From assembly GCF_025370935.1 (NCBI RefSeq), contig NC_133494.1, positions 5,021,745 to 5,085,744 of the forward strand: 64,000 nucleotides of DNA, written 5' to 3'. Under the pieces are notes generated by a model, which saw nothing but the letters and a program-made list of their open reading frames with translations, was not told the origin of the DNA and made no database searches. Shown in pieces: positions 1-10,918 of this stretch. Position numbers and translations under genes: made by a program. Origin of the DNA: Choristoneura fumiferana (taxonomy: Eukaryota; Arthropoda; Insecta; Lepidoptera; Tortricidae). How positions within the stretch are numbered: the stretch's first letter is position 1; every line of letters begins with the position of its first letter.

Positions 1-301
1 CACAATGCCTGTTATCGAGAAGAGAAACAATTTTTAAGCTACCTTTACAAATAACAAAGTTATAAAGGTTTGTAATTCAAGATTAGACAGAGAAAGACAT
101 ACTGGCATGTGACGTCACACGCCAGTACCGCCAGACTTGCTGCATAGAGAAAAGCGTTTTAGAAAGGAGTCAGGTATATAGATTTTTCAAAAAATATATA
201 TAGCTGATTTAAGTTTTCTCTTCGCTGAACACTGTCTGTATATCTATATTTTCATAATAATATTAAGATTTGGCAAATTCAGGAGTTGTCAAATACCGTA
301 T
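1..301. repeat. Dispersed repeat, copy 1 (unclassified)
   Basis: This segment matches 31911-32227 in the same orientation over about 300 bases with scattered substitutions and one replaced patch (around 185-205 here). It contains gtgacgtcac at 111-120. The window edge cuts the left side, so the true left end is unknown. It encodes no protein I recognise. The class cannot be decided from two copies; a non-autonomous DNA transposon or Helitron-like element is possible. Confidence 0.75.
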
Positions 302-1013
302 TTAGGAACAGAAATAGCCAGATGAAACTATTCTTAAAAACAGTCCATGACAAAGATAGGAACGAAACGCAGTAGCTTTGAAATTGGATTACTTTCTAAG
401 TAACTTATCTAAACAAAGGTGTCTGGATAAGGGAGCATAAATTGTCGAATTAACAACGCAAGGGGACTTATAAACACTTGGTAATTACTTCGCAAACGTA
501 ACTTACACAGAATTTAGCATTCAATTGCTGTTAATATGCGCCATGTGTAAATTCGGCTTTGTAGGTCTAGCTCCTTGGAATTATACAAGGCTTCTTACAA
601 GCGCTTCGTACAACCTCCTCCCTGAGACTAGGGAGGTGCTAAAATGATGGACGACTTGCATTTATAAAAATATAACGCCTTTCTCTTTAAATAAAAATTT
701 CACCGCAATAAAGACCTTTTCAAATGGAAATAAATCATTTGACAGGATTAAATAAAGCGTGGAAGCCGCGAAATTGTCTTTGAAGAAACAGAGACGAAAC
801 GTAATTTATTTTATGGTTGCCATTGTCTCTTGTTTGCTTTGATTTAATTTTGTTTACTCTGACTTTGTTTAAAAGAGACCGCGTGTGAATTATATTTTAG
901 TGAAGAGTTGGTATTTACTGAGTAAAAGTGATTTTACTTGAAATTTGTAAAACTCCCTTGTTAGAGGATAATCAGGATAATCATTACAAAAAAGCTATGT
1001 GTAGTAAGTATAG
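302..1013. other. No gene seen
   Basis: AT-rich sequence with stop codons in all frames and no convincing splice-bounded ORF. I see no feature here. Confidence 0.6.
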
Positions 1014-2372
1014 CCTCGTCCTGCCCAAGCCATTTATAGGAAGTTCCGGATTCTGCCCAGTGTTCTTAATGAAGCACACTTTTATTTTAGTAGGTTCTGC
1101 CCAAGACAATGAAGGTGTTAAAGGCAAGTAGGATTTTTTTTTAATTTAATTTTTTAGGATGTAAGTACTATGTACTTACATGATAGAATGAGCTGTTTTG
1201 GACTCAATATCTTTTGTTCTTTTTTAAGAACATTAGGCAGAATCGCCATAGTCACATATCATTATATTGTATTTATTAAGAACATGGGCATAAACTTTAG
1301 TAATATAATTTATTGTTTATTTATCTTTTTGTCAAAAACCCAATTTATTGAATTTTAAAGCTTTTTTTGTAATACAAAGTTTAAACGAAAAAAAAACATA
1401 AAATAACTAATTGCTTCTTGCAGGTAAAGACCATACTTAAGAATAAAACGTAAAAAAAGTTACACTGAAACATTGAAGGTCAATATACTACTAATAATCT
1501 TCGTCATAATCATCAAGGATAAAATATTATTAAGACTTAAGTCTCTCAATACATTTTCGAACTGACCATTACTTTAACAAATAAACTTTAAAAACATTTA
1601 AGAACTCAAAGGACTGCATATTAGATACCTTATATTTTACGATAAATTTAATGATACCTCATATCAAAAAAATGTTTTACGTGCCTAAAGAGATAGACTA
1701 ACGAACATTAGATTCATACATAACATTGAAAAATAGTACTCGTTTCTCTTCTTCACTCAAGAAATAATTTAACTTATCTCTAGTAGTCAAAATACCACGC
1801 ACAGGACTTATCACGCTAACACACGAGTAATATTTACCTCGACGTTTCGGCAACATTACAGTCTACTCGTGACCACGGCCACTGTAATGTTGCCGAAACG
1901 TCGAGGTAAATATTACTCGTGTGTGTTAGCATGATAAGTCCTGTGCGTCGTATTTTGACTATGAGTGAAAATCACGAAAGTTGAAGACATTATTATTATC
2001 TCTAGTGGATTCTGCCCAATGTGATTTAAAAAGGACAAAATTCGAAAAGTTGACATAATAAATCAGATAAATCCTACTTAGCAAAAATAAAAACTTTACC
2101 ACAAATTAGAACTGCTAGTCTTCTATTTTGTATAATACTCATTTAAAAATCACATAAGATGACCAAGACAAATCAAGATCCAATTTGCCTCTTCTGCGAA
2201 GTCTCGCCATTCTCGAATTGGGATGTGTTCAATAAAATCCCTTAAGAAACTATTGGCCTATACTCCAACCAATCAGAAACGAGCAACACTGGGCAGAATT
2301 TTAAAGTTGTTTAAAAATATGCTGGGCGGGCACCACTAAATCTAATGTGTTCTTACATTGGGCAGGACGAGG
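1014..2372. mobile_element. Possible DNA transposon with 15-bp terminal inverted repeats
   Basis: The ends cctcgtcctgcccaa (1014-1028) and its exact reverse complement (2358-2372) form a 15-bp perfect inverted repeat. Subterminal copies of ttctgccca lie near 1052, 1094 and 2010, and its complement tgggcagaa near 2290. No transposase ORF is visible, so it would be non-autonomous. No clear target duplication was found. A foldback element at 1783-1962 sits inside it. The pairing of ends is seen; the element assignment is inference. Confidence 0.5.
1783..1962. repeat. Foldback inverted repeat, about 80-bp arms
   Basis: Left arm about 1783-1862 and right arm about 1881-1962 are reverse complements with few mismatches, separated by an 18-base loop. 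The right arm carries gccgaaacgtcgaggtaaat. A diverged single-strand copy of the loop and right arm recurs at about 21708-21764. It is non-coding. Confidence 0.85.
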
Positions 2373-2709
2373 ATATTATAATCCCTATCTAGCATTTTGA
2401 AATCAGCATTATCAACTTTAAGGTATATTTACATAGACCATCTATTGTAAACGCGTCCCAACCAGCAGCATTCTTCGTGAAGATACGACAATGGCAATCC
2501 CCTTTAATGTTCCTTCAGATAGTTCAGTGGCCTTATTGTCTAACAAACTTGTACCACAGTTAACATTTTCACCAATTCTTTCTGTCACACGATATAAGAC
2601 GGTAGAAAGAGACGATGAATGCAAAGAACGTCAGTGCGTTAGAGTTAGACTATACAGCCTCAGATGTTTCCAAAACAGGCACATGCGAAGCAGCGCTCAT
2701 TATTCCTGG

Positions 2710-2967
2710 TATATAAATATCAAATATCATGGGACACTTGACACCAATTAACCTAGTTCCAAACTATGCAAAGCTTGTACTATGGATACTAGGCAACGGA
2801 TAAACATACTTTTAAAGTTAAATACATACTTAAATACATATTAAACATCCAAGACCCAAGAACAAACAGTCGTATTATTCATACAAATATCTGCCCCGGC
2901 CAGGGAATCCTACCCGGGACCTCAAGCTTCGTAGTCAGGTTCTCTAACCACTTAGCATCCGGTCGTC
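2710..2967 (-). mobile_element. tRNA-headed SINE, family B, reverse copy
   Basis: The reverse complement starts at 2967 with a tRNA-like head ending before a body that matches 3560-3795: gtatgaataata, cttggat, ttatccgttgcctag, gtcccatgatat. The box A-like and box B-like segments are diverged. It is paired head-to-head with the plus-strand copy 0.6 kb downstream. It is a retroposon, not a functional tRNA gene. Confidence 0.8.
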
Positions 2968-3559
2968 AAAATATAGTTGAAGATAATCCCCTTCATTGTT
3001 TGATTGGGATTTCACTGTAGACTAAAAACAAACGTCCACGTCGGATTTAAACAGTCATTAGCTTGGAAAAAAGGTTGTCAAGGGATTCAGCTTTCATCAA
3101 GGCCCAATCTGTTTGAACTTGTACCAGTGATTTGCGGCTACAATCAGAAACCTCCTGAGTATTTTCTGATTTCATGGTCCGTACACTCGTAGCGAAGTAA
3201 ATTTCGAAACGTTCCCTTCATGTAAATGAATCTCAGATGACTAAGTTGAAGATACTTTTGATGAACGAAGAGAATTGATATTCGGGAGACGGAAGTTTGT
3301 ATTATTAATTGAATTCTTGCCGGAGGCTGATTGTTTTATTGACGGAGGGCCTCTGGATTTTGATTTTTATACATTTTTATAAAGGACTGCTTATATTTTA
3401 AATTGTTATGATTTGCTTTATGGGATGGGATGGGGTTATAGATACTTTAAGTAGTCGCTTTTAAAATTATATAAAGAACTGTTTATTTGATTCAGTTTAA
3501 GGTTTGGCAGTAAAGTGTAGAACACGAATGTAAGAGACAAAATACATATAGGTGACAGA
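2968..3559. other. No gene seen
   Basis: Spacer between two inverted SINE copies. Short ORFs only, without splice or codon support. Confidence 0.6.
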
Positions 3560-3795
3560 CGACCGGATGGCCAAGTGGTTAGAGAACCTGGCTGCGAAGC
3601 TTGAGGTCCCGTGTTCGATTCCCGGCCGGGGCAGATATTTGTATGAATAATACGAATGTTTGTCCTTGGGTCTTGGATATTTAATATGTATTTATCTATA
3701 TAAGTATGTTTATCCGTTACCTAGTATCCATAGTAAAAGCTTTCCTTAGTTTGGGACTAGTTTAAGTGGTGTCAAGTGTCCCATGATATTATATT
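3560..3795 (+). mobile_element. tRNA-headed SINE, family B, full-length
   Basis: The head at about 3561-3633 resembles a tRNA: box A-like tggccaagtggttagaga and box B-like gtgttcgattcccgg, as expected for an internal RNA polymerase III promoter. The body continues to gtcccatgatatt and an AT-rich tail near 3795. Partial copies occur at 5110-5290, 32578-32660 and 58145-58235. Confidence 0.85.
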
Positions 3796-4024
3796 GATAT
3801 AATTATATCCAAAATTGCTGTCATATGCATACTCGTATATTACGTCAAAAAGTGACAGATACACATACAGTGGTAGCCTTATTTAATTTCTACTCTTTGA
3901 TGAATTATAACTGACCATATACAGGTATATAATTAATCAAAGTTTCTACTCTTTATAGGGGCACTCTAACAATGCGACAAAGATTTTAATCGACGTGGCA
4001 AACTACGGAATTAACACAACTATC

Positions 4025-4262
4025 TTGTAAAACAGTGTTTTTTAATCTGTGGGTCGCGACCCCCCGGGGGGTCACGGATGCCCCTTAAAGGGGTCGCCGT
4101 ATCTTTAAAATACTCTCACTGTTATTGTGTATGATTATTCAATGTTTGTATTATCAACGTAAAATAATACCAGTGTAAGTTCTGTAAGCAGGGGTTTGCA
4201 GAATATTTTTCTAACCAAGGGGGCTCGCGATATAAAACAGTTTGAAAAACACTGTTGTAAAA
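4025..4262. mobile_element. hAT-type MITE with 8-bp target duplication
   Basis: The element proper is 4033-4254 (222 bp) with ends cagtgttttt and aaaaacactg. It is flanked by the exact 8-bp duplication ttgtaaaa at 4025-4032 and 4255-4262. The 8-bp duplication and CAGTG ends fit the hAT superfamily. It has no transposase, so it is non-autonomous. A second member in opposite orientation is at 26314-26537. Confidence 0.9.
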
Positions 4263-5109
4263 CTTAACAATTTTTACAGTTAGCCGTGTCGTGTCGTTGT
4301 CTGTATCTTTTGTTCTTGGCTTTTAGTTTGTTTTTTGAGATTGAAGCACTAATAATAATTTAACAACATAAGTATAATAAAGTACCCTCGAGTAAACATC
4401 ACCAACGTTCATTGAATCTTTGTCGCACAGTATTCTTTCCGATATTTTTGGAATATTTCACTCGTTGAAATTTAATCAAGTTTAATTTGATTTTTATTTT
4501 CAGGTATGTTGGTTGACTCGCGGAAAAAAAGCTAAGTAGTAAGTGCAAGGGTATAAAATCTGGTAAAAAAGAAGAGATACCTACATAATTTAGAAAAGTG
4601 TATCAAACTAAAGATTTTCATAATTAAGTGTAATTCGACATCGTTTTACCTTTTATTTATTAACCTACTGCATTACTGTTCATATCAATGCGCTGTAAAT
4701 TTAAAAACAAAAATAAAAATTATATAAGTACCTATACGAGTAATAACAATATCATAAAATAATCATAATGAGAATAAAAAAAAACCATTAAGTTATTTAG
4801 AGATTTGAATTTTTACAATGTATGTAGCAGATGATACAAACAATCAATTATGCTTACTGTATCCATAAACCAATCCAATTCCAGCACAAGCGATACGCCG
4901 AGGGCTACGTCAATCCATCTGTGTTATACAATGTTAGATAGATCACTGTAATAATTATGTTTGGATATTATGTTTGATGACACATGTTCGGCAATAAAAG
5001 ATTACATTTTATTTTAAAAGAAACATTGTATGTAAATAATCTTGGTAAAATAGTATTTTTACATACTTTAATGAATTGTATAAGTATTAAGTATATCATC
5101 TCTAAATCT
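4263..5109. other. No gene seen
   Basis: AT-rich sequence; no coding, RNA or repeat feature recognised. Confidence 0.6.
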
Positions 5110-5290
5110 GTATATATTATTCATTTGTTTGTTCTCGGGTCATGGATGTTTAATATGTATTTAAGTATGTATTTATCTATATAAGTATGTTTATCCGTTG
5201 CCTAGCGTCCATAGTACAAGCTTTGCTTAGTTTGGACTAGGTCAATTGGTGTCAAGTGTCCCATGATATTTTTATTAATATATTTATTGT
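5110..5290 (+). mobile_element. SINE family B, 5'-truncated
   Basis: The body sequence (tttaatatgtattt, ttatccgttgcctag, gtcccatgatatt) matches 3640-3795 without the tRNA-like head. 5' truncation is typical of retroposition. Confidence 0.75.
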
Positions 5291-5424
5291 TTTACAATTA
5301 GGTAATACAATTATATATTTTTTTCAATTATTATTATTGATTTTACGTTCTCCTATCAGGCTGTTTTTGCCACTTATTTAAGCGTATTTGTATTAGTTTC
5401 TGCTTCTAAATGGCTGTGGCTGCG

Positions 5425-5470
5425 GTGGTATTATAGTTTAAAAGAGATTGCTTTTAAACTATAATACCAC
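5425..5470. repeat. Perfect 20-bp-arm hairpin
   Basis: Arms 5425-5444 and 5451-5470 are exact reverse complements around the 6-base loop agattg. No poly-T follows, so it is not obviously an RNA gene. Confidence 0.9.
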
Positions 5471-7752
5471 ATAATTTGCCACCAGCTTTTTTTTTAACTC
5501 ACTATGCTGATTAATGTGTTCAATAAAGAACATAGCTGGGCGACCGCGCTTCGCTCGGGCTTAAGATTCAAAACATGCTTTCTCCAGAGAAAAGACCAAG
5601 CTAGAACGCTTATTTGCCCCCAAACGTCCGTAAGAAATAGTTAGAACCATTTCCAAGATCATCACAATAAATTAATAATTATATAAACAAGAATTGCTTC
5701 AATATTTTCTGTAAAGAATATTTGTGTTGTATTGTATTGTAAAATATACTTATAAAATCCATGCTGCTTTTATACAGATGGTGCGCACCAACCAAAAGCT
5801 TTATATTCCTACAAATAGCTCTTGCATAGCGTTGGCACGTATTAATATGCAATTGTATAGTTAGGTGTATGTAGATGCGTGCCGCTGGATGGATAGATAG
5901 TTTTAATTAAACCCTTTGTTCGCCCGCTTTCAGAGGACCCCTGCAATTTAACATGGTTAGCTCACACGTTCATTTCGCCGCACGCATTTATTCCTGTAAT
6001 AACGTTGCAAAGCCACGCTAAAACACAAACTAAAATAGATTTGCAAATAGGATGATCTAGAGTAATTTTGGACTATGACTCTATATATAACTCACCTAGA
6101 TGTTAACCCTAAATTATTGTAAATTTATAACTTTGTGCCAGTTTCGCTTTAGCTGTTAGGGTACAGATGTAATTTTAATAAATATATAAATAAATGGTGA
6201 TGCAAAAATTCGTATGTTACCTACACTCCGTAGAAGCTGTCACACTGTCTGCTACCTTTATCAAGTTTTTTTTTGATAAGCGCGGCAAATGCTGACTGCA
6301 ACAAGGTTCTATCAAGTGTCACATACGAAGTACGAACTTTTTAAGGTAGGTATAATTACAAATATTTTGTCACAAGGCTGACTTTAATTTCGTATTCGGA
6401 TTGGGATTCTGGCTGTTATGGATGGTATTCTGACATACGATTAAATATAACAGTTTTTTTAAAAGATTCATGGTTAATTGTGTTAGGTACATATATTTAT
6501 TACGAGATGAAAATTGCCTTTAATGAGTTCCCAAAATTTCGACGAGTTGCATTCATTATCATCTCTAGTAAGCTGAAAATTTTATACTTTAAAATGGAGG
6601 TTAATCTTTACTTTTCTTTTCGTACCTCGTGTGTTATAATTACGACTCATTTGTGTAATTGTTTGATAAAACGCAATTTGACGTTTTTATTTTAAATACT
6701 AATACACTAGCGACAGTTTCAATCAACTAAACGGTAATAGTTCGGGAAATATTAATGTCTATCCCGTCGCATTTCTTGACATACTCATAGCGAACAATTT
6801 GCTTAATGTAGGGAATTAGCAGACAATTTGGCTCAGCTCGGCTTTTCGTGCGTTAGCGGCGGCGGTTCGTCGGGAAACCCCCATCCGCCAACAAATGGCC
6901 AGGCTGACATTAAAATCCTTTGTTAAATGCTTACCTGCGTCCAGACGCGGTTAATTTCAACTCTGCGCCCCTAGAAGCGAAGTTAAGCCAAACTGCCGCT
7001 TAAAAGTTTGCACATTATTTTTTTCGTCCTCATTTCAAATCTCTCGCTACCAATTTAACTTTTTTTGCTCACAATGATTCTATTTAAATTAGGAGATTTA
7101 CATCACGGTTCAATTTTCGTTCCTGCCCGGGCCTAAACGGATTTCTTTATTGGATTTCTGTATTTGTCGTGGTTAATGCGATTTCTACTTTTCCTACTGT
7201 AGGTAAATAGTAAAGTGAGCCGCGACCAACCTAAGGTTTTCAATTTCAGTTGTACTCAACTTGCTACATAATACGATCACTATCCCGCTATTCATCCTTG
7301 TGAGTAAATAAATCTTAGGAAATACGCTTTCGTAGAATAGTTGAGCATGTCTAAACGGACAAAATATATCATCCGAATAGGAGAAATATTTTAGCTTATT
7401 CGGCTTACTAGCAGTATTTCTCTAATGTCCGGAGATTTACGCGAGTTCCGTACGCTTTGTCCCATCAAGTGCAGCTTTCGGCCGCTAGGCCCTGATGTGC
7501 CACTTTATCTTGCTCTGAACTAAACGGAAAAATTGTGATAAATTCAAAAAGTACCACACACATACTTGTAGTACTTATCCAGTATCTACCTACGAAAGAA
7601 AACTATAAGCATCGAGATATAATTTTCCATTAAATTCAATTAGTTAAATATGCTTTTTACCGAGCAATTTAAAAGGCCATTCCTTGTGATCTGAATCATG
7701 CCGTAAACATGTTGAAAGGTAGCAAAGCATTTGCCTACAATGATTTCTTATT
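5471..7752. other. No gene seen; possible conserved non-coding block
   Basis: No supported ORF. A short piece at about 5540-5570 (gaccgcgcttcgctcgg) resembles a dispersed repeat that recurs near 21625. The stretch 6770-7010 is compositionally balanced and free of the local repeats, unlike its AT-rich flanks, so it could be regulatory. That last point is inference. Confidence 0.4.
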
Positions 7753-7770
7753 TGGCGCCCAACGTGGGGC
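7753..7770 (+). other. tRNA-Lys-type primer-binding site, LTR element relic
   Basis: The 18 bases tggcgcccaacgtggggc are what I expect for the reverse complement of the 3' end of insect tRNA-Lys including CCA, which primes reverse transcription in many insect LTR elements. No intact flanking LTR, gag or pol is recognisable, so this would be a remnant. The tRNA sequence is from general knowledge; only the 18-mer is seen here. Confidence 0.5.
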
Positions 7771-10454
7771 CGGGCGGGACGCACCGCCATCTATCGTCAG
7801 GGGAAATCACCTCGACCGGTCAATTCCACTCCGTCACGATCCGGACTGACCGAACCTGCTCATCAATTCACTTGATCGAGGGTTTCTTTATCGATTCATG
7901 ACGAATTGTCGAAAAATTTACGCGTCTGACTGAACTAAGGGATATTTCTTTTCTAAGCTAAAACCATGTGTCTTATAAACCAGTGAGTCACAAATATTCG
8001 CATTTTCACCCTAATGGGAGGGAAGCGATATAAAATTTGTCAACCACACTTACGAATTTCATTTTTTTGGCCGCCATTTGGTGTGTTGTGTGCTAAGCAT
8101 GATTTCGCCAAGATCTACGGTTGCTGTATTTCTCTACTAATACGACCTCATTATTTGCACGATATTGTAACAGTAGAGCCTGATCTCGACAAACACCAGG
8201 TCGTAAATCCCGGTGTCAAACTTTCATTAAGGTACAGCGGTGAACCCAGCTAACTCAATTTTGGGCGCGCGTCATAAATCAGACCCCAATCGATGGAAAT
8301 TAAACTGATCTCGCAAATACAGGCTGATAGGTTATGCATATTCCAGGGCGAACAATGCCCGCCTCACGAGCGCCCGAATAGCAGTAGATAATGAATAAAT
8401 TAGCTTTTTTCGGAACGCATATTAGACATTCTTGAAGAGGTCATTTAAAGGAACAATTTTAAAGCAGTTTGCAATAGAAGATTGTTGCACCAAGCAGAAA
8501 TTTATTTATTACTGTACCGAGTGCCGATTTAAAAAGCACGAGGGCAATATAAATTACTCAATGCGACGCGTGCATAATCTGCTTTTCTTTCAACTATTAC
8601 AGGAATAGTGGACGAAAAAAAAACTCATGCTAAACAATTAATAGGAATAAGGAAAGAAATGTCATTAGCACTGCATGATTCCATTTTTGTAAGTTTACAT
8701 TCGCACATCTGAATCGCACAAGATGTATTTTTACCCGCGATCTGTCAAATTTCTGTTGGGCGCCAGGTTGGCCAACCAAACACACAAAGTTTTTTTTAAA
8801 TATACGGCTACTTACTATTTTTAGTAGGATTGGTAGCAACAATTTTTTGTACGCAATCTGTCAAATTTCATAAGACCGTCAGGTTGACCAACCTAACACT
8901 AGATTTTTTTACACTATGCAGGCTAATTTTATAGCAGAAATACTTGTGTTACCTCTTTGGTCGTGCAATTTAACAAAAATCTAAAACAATGCAATAAAGG
9001 ATTTCTCTAGAGCAGAAAAGTCCCGCTTTGTGGTGGGTATTTAGTGCGGTTATGATGAAATTAAAGCATAGTTGAAAGAAAATTAAATTTACGCTTAACT
9101 ATATTTGGACGCTCATACCTAACTACCCATAATAGCTGCTTCTGTTCATAATAAATTATCTTTTCTGCTCGTCTTTTCAATAGGATCCTCGGACGTTAAT
9201 GCCTAACAAATGCAAAGGGAATCCGTTTAACATCGCTAAGCCGCTTCGTTGTCGTAATCACGCGGTTAACGCACACATTACAATCGCCCCAATTAACGAG
9301 TAATTTTGACCAGGATAAGCTCAACAGTTACGTTTTTGTCTGGTTTTAATCTGCGCTAAATCCCCCCGGCGCAGACAGGTGGGATTACACAAAATCCTAC
9401 GGCTCTAAAGCCCTGATTGGCCTTTTTCCATCCGGGTCCTGCCTCGACTCCATCAGAGAGCGACGGCATTTCGATTCGGTTTTAAGATAACATCAAACGG
9501 CACGACCTCCCCACTCATTACTGAAAAGGCTAGAGACTAATTACTCTCGACGTCATGATAAAATGGCTGTCAAGGCGAAAATGCTTACTGTCAAAACTGA
9601 AACTAGAAAACGAAGCCCTTGAAATATCGAAGACGTTCCAACATCGCATAATCAGCCCCGCCTCGCTGAATTTCAAGCTGCGCTCTTCAAAAAGCACGTA
9701 GCAATTTAAGTATTTGAAATGTAACAAACATGAAAACACGGGGATTCGCCACTTTAATTGCACGAAACCAACAGCAATCTAAACAAATGTAATTACTGAA
9801 AACACAAAGGAGTTTACACCTCATATCGTGTAGATATGAAATGTATGTTGCGCGGAGTAATACGCGTACAATGCTATTAATTAGCTCCTGCGAAACAAAA
9901 GATATCTGGAACGCGTTTAGTAGGATTTTTAATCATCTTAACCTTTGTCTACGTTACTTAGCACTGAGCCCAATAACAAATAACTATTTAAATTTTATTT
10001 GAATGAATGAAAGATTTATTTGAAACACACAATGCAACAACATTTTTACTAAAAATACTTAATCTAATAGTAAATATATTAATGCCTATTACAGTGTTGA
10101 CTGTGGTCTCAAAAAGGAGTCTACTCAGCATGTGTAGCCGCAAAAAGTGCAACGACGCTGATTTTCAGTGAATCCACATGACAATCACAAAACATAAATA
10201 TAACTTGCAAGTGAAAAGCGAAACACAACAGAAAGAGCAGTGTCAAAATAGCAGTATTAAGTTTTAGTTTTAATATAAATAAATAAATAGGTATATGAAG
10301 ATACGAATACGATTATGAATATGAATATGATATGTGGTTCAAGTCCAAAGCATTAGTATTTATATAGTTGTTCACAACGCCGGCTAGTCAAAGGATGCTT
10401 GTTCGTTCAGCAAGTGGAGTTTCAAATTCGTTTTAAAGCTGATCAGTGAACTCT
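7771..10454. other. No gene seen; candidate regulatory stretches
   Basis: No supported coding exon. The stretches at about 7770-7960, 8255-8400 and 9180-9500 are balanced in composition, repeat-free and carry homeodomain-like cores (attaacgag, gggattacac). They stand out from AT-rich surroundings. 10007-10050 (gaatgaatgaaagattta) looks like a reversed retroposon tail. Confidence 0.35.
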
Positions 10455-10918
10455 TTAGGGTTCCGCAGCCAAAATGGCAAAAACGGAACCCTTATAGTTT
10501 CGCCATGTATGTCTGTCTGTCTGTCCGTCCGCGGCTTTGCTCAGGGACTATCAATGCTAGATAGCAATTGATTGCAATATATATGTAAACTACGCCGACA
10601 AAACGGTAAGTAGGTACAATAAGAAAACCATTAGAGGGTTGCTACAACGATTTTTCGATTCAGTGATTTGCTTGCAAAATATTCAACTTTAAAGTGCAAA
10701 TATTCATTAAAATCGAGCGTCCCCCCCCTCTCTACAATCTAAACCGGTGGGTGGAAACATTTGAAAAATTCAGCATGATAGTAAGTATATCAAACTTACA
10801 AGGAAAACTATAACGGTTAAATTTTCTTGCGAATTATTAGTAGTTTAAGAGTAAATAGCAGCCTAAGGTATAAAATATACCTAAACTTGGAATATTCCGT
10901 GCATAATACGAAATCCTT
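10455..10918 (+). repeat. Dispersed 'ttagggttccg' repeat, family C, copy 1
   Basis: This copy matches 30981-31630 in the opposite orientation along its length: tagggttccg, tgtctgtctgtccgtccgcg, gtaaactacgccgacaaaa, cgagcgtccccccc, ggtataaaatatacctaaac. It shows no coding capacity. The tail of the family also appears inside the hAT element at 29811-30131. It is a common type of lepidopteran interspersed repeat; class unknown. Confidence 0.8.

Noticed and set aside
3561..3633. Possible tRNA gene
   Set aside because: It is the head of a dispersed SINE with body and tail; the other tRNA-like segments are likewise SINE heads.
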